Shown: in pieces, positions 1 through 10,204 of the stretch
Layout: each line of letters opens with the position of its first letter
Position numbering within the stretch: position 1 is the stretch's first letter
Assembly: GCF_964656455.1 (NCBI RefSeq)
Contig: NC_135718.1
Span: 22,580,449 to 22,644,448, forward strand
Reading direction: 5' to 3'
Length of the DNA stretch: 64,000 nt
Source: Halichoerus grypus
Lineage: Eukaryota > Chordata > Mammalia > Carnivora > Phocidae
Position numbers and translations under genes: made by a program
The notes under the pieces: generated by a model
What the model was told of the DNA's origin: nothing
Databases searched by the model: none
The model's input: the letters and a program-made list of their open reading frames with translations, nothing else

Positions 1-639
1 TATTATCCAGCCACTCGCTTTCCTGCAGAGGTTAATGAATCTTGACTACGTACACTTTAGAACTTTTGTTTGTAGTTGTGCTTCAGTCACTTAAAGACGA
101 GTTTAGTTCTTTCATTCCTGGCTTTTATTGATGCACTTTCACACTAATCCTATGGGAAAGGTTCACCCCCATACCAAAATGGAATGAGAATAGCATCAGC
201 TTGTACTGGGTTGTCCTCATCTTCAGATGGATTAAATGATGAGAAAACCTAATATTCAACAATCCAATCCCAAGGGCCTTAACCTTTGGTGCAGTCCAGC
301 ATCTGCTGTGGACCTTCTCAGACCACAGCAGGACCAACTGAGCATCTTCCCAGGAGGGCCTGAGTCTTGGGTGGTAGCTGGGCATCAGCGCTTTTTTCTC
401 TTAATTTCTACAAGAGGTGATGATATCAAAATCTGAGATTCATTGGTTTTAAAACCAATCAACTATGGGAGTTAATTTTGATAGGAAGGTACATGTAATT
501 TCCTGTTGCAACTCATATTTCAATCTACCATCATCTACCCTGAGCTACCCCCTAATTAACCTCCCAGAATCCTTGGGCCTCCTTCCAATTCACCCTCCAT
601 ATTGCAACCAGAGTGATCTTTTTGAATTTGTTTCCTCTG

Positions 640-3191
640 GCTATTTGGGGTCTTTTCTGATTCCATACAAATTTTAGGATTATTTGTTCCACTTCTTTGA
701 AAAAAGTCGATGGTATTTTGATGGGGATTGCATTGAATGTGTAGATTGCTCTAGGTAGCATTGACATCTTCACAGTATTTGTTCTTCCAATCCATGGGCA
801 TGGAACGTTTTTCCATTTCTTTGTGTCTTCCTCAATTTCTTTCATGAGTATTTTATAGTTTTCTGAGTACAGATTCTTTGCCTCTTTGGTTAGGTTTATT
901 CCTAGGTTTCTTATGGTTTTGGGTGCAATTGTAAATGGAATCGACTCCTTAATTTCTCTTTCTTCTGTCTTGTTGGTGGTGTATAGGAATGCCACTGATT
1001 TCTGTGCATTGATTTTGTATCCTGCCACTTGACTGAATTCCTGTATGAGTTCTAGCAGTTTTGGGGTGGAGTCTTTTGGGTTTTCCACATAAAGTATCAT
1101 ATCATCTGCAAAGAGTGAGAGTTTGACTTCTTCTTTGCCAATTTGGATGCCTTTTATTTCTTTTTGTTGTCTGATTGTTGTGGCTAGGACTTCTAATACT
1201 AGGTTGAATAGCAGTGGTGATAGTGGACATCCCTGCCGTGTTCCTGACCTTAGGGGGAAAGCTCTCAGTTTTTCCCCATTGAGAATGATATTCGCTGTGG
1301 GTTTTTCATAGATGGCTTTTATGATATTGAAGTATGTACCCTCTATGCCTATACTCTGAAGAGTTTTGATCAAGAAAGCATGCTGTACTTTGTCAAATGC
1401 TTTTTCTGCATCTATTGAGAGGATCATATGGTTCTTGTTCTTTCTTTTATTAATGTATTGTATCACATTGATTGATTTGCAGATGTTGAACCAACCTTGC
1501 AGCCCAGGGATAAATCCCACTTGGTCGTGGTGAATAATCCTTTTAATGTACTGTTGGATCCTATTGGCTAGTATTTTGGTGAGAATTTTTGCATCCGTGT
1601 TCATCAAGGATATTGGTTTGTAATTATCCTTTTTGATGGGGTCTTTGTCTGGTTTGGGGATCAAGGTAATGGTGGCCTCATAAAACGAGTTTGGAAGTTT
1701 TCCTTCCATTTCTATTTTTTGGAACAGTTTCAGAAGAATAGGTATTAATTCTTTAAATGTTTGGTAGAATTCCCCTGGGAAGCCATCTGGCCCTGAGCTT
1801 TTGTTTGTTGGGAGATTTTTGATGACTGCTTCAATTTCCTTGGTGGTTATATCAGGTTTTCTATTTCTTCCTGGTTCAGTTTTGGTAGTTGATACCTCTC
1901 TAGGAATGCATCCATTTCTTCCAGATTATCTAATTTGCTGGCATAGAGTTGCTCATAATATGTTCTTATAATTGTATTTCTTTGGTGTTGGTTGTGATCT
2001 CTCCTCTTTCATTCATGATTTTATTTATTTGGGTCATTTCTCTTTTCTTTTTGATAAGTCTGGCCAGGGGTTTATCAATCTTGTTAATTCTTTCAAAGAA
2101 CCAGCTCCTAGTTTCGTTGATCTGTTCTACTGTTCCTTTGGTTTCTATTTCATTGATTTCTGCTCTGATCTTTATTATTTCTCTTCCCCTGCTGGGTTTA
2201 GGCTTTATTTGCTGTTCTCTCTCCAGCTCCTTCAGGTGTAGGGTTAGGTTGTGTTTTTGAGACCTTTCTTGTTTCTTGAGAAAGGCTTGTATTGCTATAT
2301 ACTTTCTTCTTAGGACCGCCTTTGGTGCATCCTAAAGATTTTGAACAGTTGTGTTTTCATTTTCATTGGTTTCCGTGCATTTTTTAAATTCTTCTTTAAT
2401 TTCCTGGTTGACCCATTCATTCTTTAGTAGGATGCTCTTTAGCCTCCATGTACTTGAGTTCTTTCCGACTTTCCTCTTGTGATTGAGTTCTAGTTTCAAA
2501 GCATTGTGGTCTGAAAATAGGCAGGGAATGATTCCAATCTTTTCGTACTGGTTGAGACCTGATTTGTGACCTAGGATGTGATCTATTCTGGAGAATGTTC
2601 CATGGGCAGTAGAGTAGAATGTGTATTCTGTTGCTTTGGGATGGAATGTTCTGAATATATCTGTGAAGTCCATTTGGTCCAGTGTGTCATTTAAAGTCTT
2701 TATTTCCTTGTTGATCTTTTGCTTAGATGATCTGTCCATTTCAGTGAGCGGGGTGTTCAAGTCCCCTACTATTATTGTATTGTTGTCGATGTGTTTCTTT
2801 GCTTTTGTTATTAATTGGCTGCTCCCCATGTAGGGGCATGGATTTTTACAGTTGTTAGATCCTCTTGTTGGATAGACCCTTTAAGTAGGATATAGTGTCC
2901 TTCCTCATCTCTTATTATAGTCTTTGGTTTAAAATCTAATTTGTCTGATATAAGGATTGCCACCCAGCTTTCTTTTGGTGTCCATTAGCATGGTAAATGG
3001 TTTTCCACCCCCTCACTTTCAATCTGGGGGTGTCTTTGGATCTCAAATGAGTCTCTTGCAGACAGCGTATCAATGGGTCTTGTTTTTTTTTTTTTTTTTT
3101 TAATCCAATCTGATAGCCTGTGTCTTTTGATTGGGGCATTTAGCCCATTTACATTCAGGGTAACTATTGAAAGATATGAATTGAGTGCCAT
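640..3191 (-). pseudogene. L1 ORF2 (endonuclease and reverse transcriptase), broken and truncated
   Basis: The frame begins at 3191 (MALNSYLSIVTLNVNGLNAP), the canonical start of the L1 endonuclease. A run of 19 T (3083-3101) on the + strand marks a frameshift: the endonuclease continues in another frame (LQETHLRSKD). Further endonuclease sequence (VGDLNTPLTEMDR, then a DHNALKLELNHKRK stretch) is at 2829-2332. Reverse transcriptase is at 1709-640, including the palm motif FADDMILYV and the upstream LIPKPDKDP region. Breaks also lie between 2332 and 1709. Reading frame past about 640 is host sequence, not L1. The protein would nick DNA and copy L1 RNA, but this copy cannot. Confidence 0.88.
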
Positions 3192-3272
3192 TGTATTGCC
3201 TGTAAGGTGATCGTTACTGTATATTGTCTGTGTTCCTTTCTGGTCTATGTTACTTTTAGGCTCTCTCTTTGC

Positions 3273-4169
3273 TTAGAGGACCCCTTTCAATATTTCTTGT
3301 AGGGCTGTTTTCGTGTTTGCAAATTCCTTTAGTTTTTGTTTGTCCTGGAAGCTTTTTATCTCTCCTTCTATTTTCAATGACAGCCTAGCTGGATATAATA
3401 TTCTTGGCTGCATATTTTTCTCATTTAGTGCTCTGAATATATCATGCCAGTCCTTTCTGGCCTGCCAGGTCTCTGTGGATAGGTCTGTTGCCAGTCTAAT
3501 GTTTCTACCATTGTAGGTTACAGATCTCTTGTCCCGAGCTGCTTTCAGGATTTTCTCTGTGTCTCTGAGACTCGTAAGTTTTACTATTAGATGTCGGGGT
3601 GTTGACCTATTTTTATTGATTTTGAGAGGGGTTCTCTGTGCCTCCTGGATTTTGATGCCTGTTTCCTTCCCCAAATTAGGAAAGTTCTCTGCTATAATTT
3701 GCTCCAATATACCTTCTGCCCCTCTCTCTCTTTCTTCTTCTTCTGGGATCCCAGTTAATCTAATGTCATTTCGTCTTATGGTAGCACTTATCTCTCGAAT
3801 TCTGCCCTCGTGATCCAGTAGTTGTTTATCTCTCTTTTTCTCAGCTTCTTTATTTTCCATCATTTGGTCTTCTATATCACTAATTCTCTCTTCTGCCTCA
3901 TTTATCCTAGCAGTGAGAGCCTCCATTTTTTATTGCACCTCATTAATAGCCTTTTTGATTTCGACTTGGTTAGATTTTAGTTCTTTTATTTCTCCAGAAA
4001 GTGCTTCTCTAATAACTTCCATGCTTTTTTCAAGCCCAGCTAGTATCTTTAAAATCATCATTCTGAACTCTAGTTCCGACATCTTACTGATATCCCTGTT
4101 GATTAGGTCCCTGGCAGTTGGTACTGCCTCTTGTTCTTTTTGTTGAGGTGATTTTTTCCGTCTTGTCAT
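3273..4169 (-). pseudogene. L1 ORF1 (RNA-binding protein) with one internal stop
   Basis: The minus-strand frame starting at 4169 (MTRRKKSPQQKEQEAVPT) runs to 3273 in one phase, with a single TAA at 3930-3932 after codon 79. Apart from that stop the frame is open for about 298 codons. The N-terminal half is coiled-coil-like (heptad-rich, with runs such as NEAEERISDIEDQM). The second half matches the L1 ORF1p RNA-recognition and C-terminal region (RLTGIPEEEERERGAEGI, later LNEKNMQPRILYPARLS). L1 ORF1p trimers coat L1 RNA and act as nucleic-acid chaperones. A single substitution has disabled this copy. Confidence 0.88.
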
Positions 4170-4839
4170 TTTGTCCAGTGGAGAATAGATGAATGAGAGA
4201 ACAAAATGCTAACAGGGTAACAATGTCCTCAGAAAATATACACTAAACAAATCAGAAAAGACCTGAAACCTGGGGAAAAGAGAGGGAAAGAAAGAAAAAA
4301 GAAAAAAAAAGAGAAAAAGATAAAAACAAATAAAGAAAAACAAAACCAAAAAAAAACAGAATATGATCAAATATGATCAGGCTGGTGCATAGATCAGTGC
4401 CACACACTAGATTTTGGCTGTATTTTGGTCTGTTAGAAGAAAGTGCCTCCAAAATTTTAAAGAAAGAAAAACTTACATATGTACAAACATAAGGGTTAAT
4501 ATGATGAAGGGATGGAATATGACTTCCAGAAAGTGGTCACTTTTCTGTTCAGAGAGTTGTTGCTATTCTTTTCTTTGATCTCCTGTTGAGTTTGTAGGTG
4601 TTCAGAATGGTTTGATCCCTATCCAGCTGAATTCCTGGGACCAGACGAAATCCAGGTCTCCTACTCCTCCACTATCTTGCTCCTCTGATCCATACTGTGT
4701 CTTTATCTTCATCTTCCTATGACTGTACCATCCCCCACTGCCACGGGGCCCTTGCACAGCTGATTCCCTCTGTCACCATTGCCTGGACTCCTTACCTCCA
4801 TCTCACTCACTCGTGTCCTTTGTTTGGTTTTTTCTTTTC

Positions 4840-5037
4840 TTTTTTTTTTTTTTTTAATTTTATTTATTTGACAGAGAGAGACACAGCGAGAGAGAGAACA
4901 CAAGCAGGGGGAGTGGGAGAGGGAGAAGCAGGCTTCCTGCTGAGCAGGGAGCCAGATGCGGGACTCCATCCCAGGACCCTGGGATCATGACCCGAGCCGA
5001 AGGCAGATGCTTAACAACTGAGCCACCCAGGCACCCC
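4840..5037 (-). mobile_element. CAN-SINE (tRNA-Lys-derived), antisense
   Basis: On the + strand a T-run (4840-4855) is followed by TTTATTTATTTGACAGAGAG, a GA-rich stretch, GGGATCATGACCCGAGCC and finally GAGCCACCCAGGCACCCC at 5037. This is the reverse complement of a full CAN-SINE, with tRNA-like head on the right and poly-A tail on the left. It interrupts the L2 relic. I could not define a convincing target-site duplication because the left flank is T-rich. Confidence 0.93.
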
Positions 5038-6253
5038 AGTTCTTTCCTTAAGGTCATCTCAGCTCAGATATAACTTCTTCTGGGAAGCTTTCCTTGAAGT
5101 TCTCAATCAGATCAGATTTTTAGCTCTCTACCTCTCCCTACTCTACAACTTAGAACACCGTGGACTTTCTTTCATAACATCCCCTGTAAAACTTTTTATT
5201 TATCTGGGATTATTTCATCTGTCTCACTTAGTAGTCCATATGCTCATGAAAGCCCAGACCACATCTGTTTTGCTTGGTTTGTTATAATTTACTTATCATC
5301 ATTTTCCCATGTCATGCCTGACACAAGATAGAACAATAAATATCTGCCAGTTGGTTGGTTGGTTGAATGAATGAATGAATGACCAGAAAGCCAGTTAAAG
5401 CAGGGCAAGTGTGCCTAATCCTGGTGATCTAGGACTTAGGCTCCCTTGCCTTTGCCCTGTTTCTTATTCTTTGAAAGGAGTTTTGGCATCCCCATCTCAG
5501 ATGGCAATTACAGCCCAAGGAAGGCAGAGGCTGATGACTGATGAGCCCCAAAACGATGCATTGACAGCTGTGTTAGGCTTATGAAGCACCTGAGAGCCTC
5601 TGAAGGCAAAAGCATGGCATTTAGTATGTTCCACTTGAGTGGGCACAGCTCCAACAGCAGGGATGAAATCTGCTGCCTTTGCCTCTTGGTACCCCTGTCT
5701 CCTGGTACAGAGGACCAAGCCCAGGGGCCTGCACTCACACCAGGGAGAGCGAGAGCGAGAGCTAGAGAGATCTTCCTAATACCTGACTGAGTACCCTAAA
5801 AGCATGACTCCTCTGTGAAGGCAGCCCTACTGATAGAGCCGTCCCAACACCGTGGCTCCCTTCTTTCACCTGTTACATATGTGGGGAACATTGTCGTGAG
5901 CGGATAATGAGGAATACTTTCAGGCCAAAAGACTAGCATGAAAGACAGTGGACATCCAGACAGAACTTGAGAGGAGTTTTAAGTCGCTGAAAGAGGTCCA
6001 AGTCCAGGCCCACAAAAGCACAGTGGTGAACACCAGACAGAAAGGGCGAGGCTGGGAGACTCAAGCAAGGCCGGCCCAAGTTGGACTTTTCTCAGGTGTG
6101 TGGGTAGATGCTATAACTTATGGGGGCTGAGGTAGAATCAGCTGAGATGTGAGTCTCCCCTCTGTGCTCTTGCCAGTGGTGACCCTTACCTGATGCCCAC
6201 TCTGTCTCCACAAAGAACCCTAAACCTCTCTTTCTCAGTCTCTCAATCTCAAT

Positions 6254-6390
6254 GCCCCTCCCTCCCTCCCTTCCTCCCTCTCTCCCTCTCTCCTCACTTT
6301 CTCTCTTTCTCCCTCTTTTCCCTCCCTCCCCTCTTTCCCTCTCTCCCTCTTTCTCCTTCCGTCTTCAATCTCTCCCTCCCTCTCTTTCTC
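6254..6390. repeat. Polypyrimidine (CTCC/CTTT) tract
   Basis: About 137 bases are almost entirely C and T on the + strand, built of irregular CCCTCC, CTTCC and TCTCC words with very few purines. Its open reading frames (proline/leucine/serine-rich) are a composition effect. Such polypurine-polypyrimidine tracts can adopt triplex DNA, which is known of the sequence class and not shown here. Confidence 0.85.
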
Positions 6391-7369
6391 AGAAATTCTA
6401 TTGCTTGTTTTATTTCATGGCTAACCCAGTTAACCCTAACTACTCCTGATAATTCCCTCAGACACTTGTCCCAAACGATGTGAGTAGATTTTAAGGCAGT
6501 TTCTTCCTCTGTGCACATACCTAAGATTGGCTGGCAGCACCTCTGTTGAAAATCCAGAAAACATGGGAGAACTGACTAGAAACAGCACTGAGAAATTTAC
6601 CAGTCTGATTTGTGCAAATGAAGGACAAGTCAGCAAGAATAGTTGACATTTATATTTATTAGCGAAGGGAATTCAAGTAATTGCACAGTGTCTGGGCTTG
6701 TGAATAATTTGTCTTGTAGTTCCGAGTGGAGTTTCTTTCTCCCTCCCGAGGGGAGAATTCTTGCTCATGTCCTCCCTGAGAGTTAGCTGCCCTGCTGTGT
6801 GCCCCCCACATGATGCTTGGCCGGGCATAGATCAGAAGAGTAGGTCATAGAGATTCATAGGATTTGAACTGCTTTTCCTTTCCCTGTGAATTAATCTTTT
6901 AAATGTCAGCATTTTAAACTTGGCCTTTTCAAAAAATATGATACCATATGAACCTTACTTAATCGAAAATACTTTTTTTTTAGTTCAAAGAGTTTGTGTG
7001 TGTGTGTGGTTTCTGGGTTTTTTTTTTTTTTTTTTTAGTTTTTTTTTTCCTTGAAAATGGGAAAAGCTAACAAAACAAACAAGAAAAACTTGATAAAGGA
7101 TAGGCTGCATGGGAAAGAAGCTGGTTTTTGTCAGTTGGGTCTAAGAAACTTTGTTCCTTAAGAATCTCTACTGTTATTCCAAAACAGTTTTGTTACAGGT
7201 CTGGAATTTTAGAAAGCAGACTTTTATCCTCCCTCTTCTTACCTCCCACTGGGAAATTTAGATTTGTATGATTCCGATCCAGCTGTAAAAGGGGGATTGC
7301 ACGCCCTTCACAGCTGCATGGTTTTGACAGTCATTGATTTGGTCCAGATTTTTACAGAGGATTAATTAA

Positions 7370-7545
7370 CTCACATGTCTTATAACAACCCCTTGAGTGA
7401 AGACAGTAACGTATTATTATGCCCATTTCATAGATGAGGTAACCGAAGCCCAAGGAGGCTGAATGACTTGCATGAAGTCATGCGGCTTGCTAATGGCACC
7501 CTGGGATTCAAGCCCGGAGGAACCATCTGTGCTTTATCTACCTAT
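7370..7545 (-). repeat. MIR SINE fragment, antisense
   Basis: The stretch reads CCCATTTCATAGATGAGGTA, then a version of 'aactgaggc...cttgc...aagtca...gcttgctaa', the reverse complement of the MIR core. Divergence is high, as expected of this old family. Confidence 0.65.
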
Positions 7546-7559
7546 AATGAATGAAATGC

Positions 7560-7720
7560 AAGTCCACAGAGATGGGTTCAAATCCTAGGTCTGCCCCTAA
7601 CTAGCTGTGTTAACCTTGAACAGATAATTAAGTCTTTCCTGACTTTAGCTTCCCTACCACTAAAATGGACAAATGTGGCCTGTTTTTCTCTCCCAGCTAA
7701 GATTCTGTGAAGAATAAAAT
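7560..7720 (+). repeat. MIR SINE fragment
   Basis: GGGTTCAAATCCTAGGTCTG followed by AACTAGCTGTGTTAACCTTG matches the sense MIR core (TTCGAATCC...AGCTGTGTGACCTTGG). It lies directly after an antisense MIR piece. Limits are approximate. Confidence 0.65.
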
Positions 7721-8296
7721 ATTATCATTTTTTATAGCACAAAATACTGAGTATAAAAGAATTAACTGTCATTATCTTAAATAATAATAGCACTGAGCCC
7801 AATGTCCTATCAGGTGTGAGGCAAGGTGTCTTTTATCCTTCCTCTAACATGGTTAGGGAACCAGGAATAAGAAGAGGATTCCAGGTTCCTGGATACAAGG
7901 GAAGAGGTCTGTAACCATGTCAGGTAGGCTGAATCTTTAAAAAGCTGTGTGTGTACACCTTTTATTCATGGGGACGATAAGAGTGTAAACAGATCCCTCA
8001 GAGAAATTGAATATCCAATTGGAACAGATTATCAAAGACTTAGTTTTCCAAACCTTGAAACTTTTGGTGGTGGGTGCCCTTCAGATTTGGAGAACATCCA
8101 TCTTGGTAAGCTCCTGTCTGCCAGGGAATGTCACAGGGATTCTGTCGAATGCAGACAGATGCTCCCAGCTGCAGGAGGGAGCCAGAGTCTGCCGTTAGCC
8201 CTGAGCCAGGGACCCAGGGACGGGGACAAGCCCCAGCCCCCGGGGCAGAAGCGGCAAGCACCGACTCCCCTTCTCTGATGTTGGGCTGTTTTTCAG

Positions 8297-8483
8297 GGTG
8301 ACGTCCAGAGGACACTCATCCAAGTGGACTTCGGTGATGGCATTGCAGTGTCTTACGTCAACCTCAGCTCCATGGAAGATGGGATCAAGCACGTCTATCA
8401 CAACGTGGGCATTTTCCGAGTGACCGTGCAGGTGGACAACAGTCTGGGCTCTGACAGCGCCGTCCTGTACTTACATGTAACTT
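8297..8483 (+). CDS. SORCS1: SORCS1 exon: C-terminal part of PKD domain 1
   Basis: SorCS1 is a type I membrane sorting receptor of the VPS10-domain family. It traffics APP, neurexin and other receptors between the cell surface, endosomes and Golgi. The acceptor TTTTTCAG precedes 8297 and the donor GTATGT starts at 8484. The exon is 187 bp, entering at phase 0 and leaving one base (T) over. It encodes 62 residues starting GDVQRTLIQVDFGDG, with the PKD hallmark FGDG. Near the end, HVYHNVGIFRVTVQVDN is the classical PKD closing strand. An N-glycosylation sequon NLS lies at residues 27-29. The left-over T joins GT of the next exon to make Cys (VTC). SORCS1 is chosen over SORCS3 from the tail exons further downstream. 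Confidence 0.95.
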
Positions 8484-9235
8484 GTATGTTATTACTGTTG
8501 TTGGTTTATGACCTATTTCAAATATCATGTCCCTTTTAAAGTATAACCCAGAGCTTCCTGTCTAGAAGCAGCTCGCCAGTTATCTTTAAGGAGGTGGGGA
8601 AGGAGGATAAGAGAGCCGAGTGGGGAGAAAGTAAAAAGAAAGTCAGGGAGTGGAGCTTGAATAATCCTAGAATTTGTGTTGCTTGAACTTGTTCTCATTG
8701 CACTTACTGTGCCTCTTCCAGGCACCTCTGACATGGCACCCCTGTGTCTGGCCACTGGCCGAGCTCTTTGATTGCACATGAGTTTGTCTTTTTCTAAGTC
8801 AGAAACATTTAAAAACAATCCCCACATATGGCTCAATCTAATACATTGAGAATGAGCGCAAGTGATGGAATTTCTCCCCATCTGATTATTCTTCTCTTCC
8901 CATGATACGTCTCATAGTAAATTATGCTTTTAGACTTTTGCTCCTTTTTTAAAGCGTTTCCTGGGCCTTTATCTGTGATGTGTGGTGTTAGAGGGAAGGT
9001 GGTGTTGAGAGAGGGAAAGAGCTGCATTGAGAAGGGTTGAAGCGTTTGTCCCATCGAGGAATATGAAGGTGTAATAAGTATGATGAGGTCACAACAGCTC
9101 CTAAGTTATGTGTGGGACAAACATGCTCCACGAATGCCCCTGGCGGCAGGTGTGTGGGTGTCCCCAAACAGGCTTAGGGCATGTTTATGTTGCCACAGAA
9201 ATGCTTTGCTTTAAAATGAAGGTAGCTACGTGAAA

Positions 9236-9271
9236 CCCCAGTGACCTAATGGATAAGGTGCTGGCCTTCTA
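9236..9271 (+). pseudogene. tRNA-Arg 5'-half-like fragment
   Basis: The 36 bases starting CCCCAGTGACCTAATGGATA and ending CTGGCCTTCTA closely match, from memory, the 5' half of a vertebrate tRNA-Arg of the CCT type (acceptor strand, D-arm, anticodon stem and loop). One difference changes the anticodon position to TCT. Similarity stops right after the anticodon loop: no T-arm or 3' acceptor strand follows, so this is not a functional gene. Imperfect direct repeats flank it (AATGAAGGTAGCT at 9215-9227, AATGAAAGCAGCT at 9273-9285; 11 of 13 equal), suggesting insertion by LINE machinery. Confidence 0.6.
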
Positions 9272-9639
9272 CAATGAAAGCAGCTCCTTTTACCAATGGC
9301 CTTGTCCAGATTAATTCTAAATTCTAGGCCAAGAGCGTTAAGGCTGGCCATATTCCATGCCTCCCACCTGCCTCTTGCTCATTAAACGGCGTACAGAACA
9401 TACCAACTAGATTCCTTTTTTCTTAAGCTGCTGTGGTCCAGTGGGAGGACAAGACTCTTTAGGGATTCCCCAGGTGATTGTTTATTACCGAGGATTCCTG
9501 CGGTATCGGTGATTCTTGATCTTTCTCTCCCACACACTCATGACAAATGTGCTTTGAAGAAACACATCCTCCCTTCTTTGGGTTTAAGCAAAGTTTTATC
9601 AGATTCACAGCCTGCACACTCCTCTTGCCTCTTTTCAGC

Positions 9640-9860
9640 TAAAGTTTATTAAGCAATTACTATGCGCCAAGCCTTGTGCTAAGCAAGCTCTTTGCATGTA
9701 TGATCTCACTTCTCAAAACAACCTGATGAAGTAGGCACTGTTAGAAACCCTACTTTACAAAGAACAATGGGGGCCAGAGAGCTTGAATAATGTATTTGAA
9801 ATTGCAGACCTGCTATCTGGCAAAGCCAGGCTTCAGACTCAGGTCTACCCGTCTCTGGAA
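9640..9860 (-). repeat. MIR SINE, antisense
   Basis: AAGCAATTACTATGCGCCAA, then TGATCTCACTTCTC, GATGAAGTAGGCACTGTTAG, a 'tttacaaagaacaatggggg' variant and CAGGCTTCAGACTCAGGTCT follow the order of a reverse-complement MIR. It accounts for the small reading frame starting at 9783. Confidence 0.75.
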
Positions 9861-10204
9861 TGCCAGCTCTTGAACCCCAAGGTCATTGTCAGTGCTGTGG
9901 GTGATGGAACTTGTCTCCAGCAGCCCTTGTCCCCTCCACCCCTTTGCAGATTGTCCCAAAGGAGCTCAAGCAACTCGCTAGACAACTACGTAGGTTCAAG
10001 GCACATTTCAGAGGCCCCTCTGACGCCGTGGTGGCCCCTCCCCTCTCCAGGCTGTCCTGTATGGACTTTCTGGGGTTGCCTCCTACTAAGAAATAATCTT
10101 CCTTACTAAGGAATGGTCAGAAAATCTCTCAGAAATACATCACAAACATTGGTTATTGGTAGCCAAACTAACTTACGGCACAAACGCCAGTACATTTGCT
10201 GGGA

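Larger units (their letters stand above)
640..4680 (-). mobile_element. Antisense LINE-1, 5' end present, 3' end missing
   Basis: Reading the minus strand from 4680 downward gives an L1 5' leader starting near GAGCAAGATAGTGG, then ORF1 (4169-3273), then ORF2 from 3191 to about 640. ORF2 stops shortly after the reverse-transcriptase region (peptide [12 protein letters not shown]), so the C-terminal part of ORF2, the 3' UTR and the poly-A tail are absent. L1 copies made by target-primed reverse transcription usually lose the 5' end, so this pattern is unusual. The element lies inside an L2. The heptamer TCCTCTG sits just outside both ends (633-639 and 4681-4687). Stops and frameshifts make it non-functional. 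Confidence 0.9.
540..5385 (+). repeat. L2 LINE relic split by an L1 and a CAN-SINE
   Basis: Three pieces read as one ancient L2 3' region in + orientation. The piece at about 540-632 contains the L2-like phrase AGAGTGATCTTTTTGAA. The piece at 4688-4839 contains a variant of the phrase around GGGCCCTTGCAC. The piece at 5038-5385 ends in the L2-style tail of repeated TGAATGAATGAATGA. The L1 at 640-4680 and the SINE at 4840-5037 separate them, so both are younger insertions into this L2. Family recognition is from memory of L2 3' sequence, and the outer left limit is approximate. Confidence 0.6.
1..8296 (+). other. SORCS1: SORCS1 intron upstream of the first exon in the window
   Basis: No exon of SORCS1 was recognised here, although the exon at 8297 needs an upstream partner ending in phase 0. 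The stretch is mainly transposon: an L2 relic broken by a long antisense L1 (640-4680) and a SINE (4840-5037), a pyrimidine-rich tract near 6.3 kb, and MIR pieces between 7.3 and 7.7 kb. The first ~550 bases and 5390-6250 show only short chance reading frames. That this is intron and not intergenic DNA is inferred from the in-frame acceptor at 8297. Confidence 0.75.

Noticed and set aside
552..640. Extension of L1 ORF2 to 552
   Set aside because: The residues after QKRPQIA no longer match L1; the DNA there matches the flanking L2, so the open frame crosses the junction by chance.
9236..9271. A functional tRNA-Arg gene
   Set aside because: Only the 5' half is present; the T-arm and 3' acceptor strand are missing.
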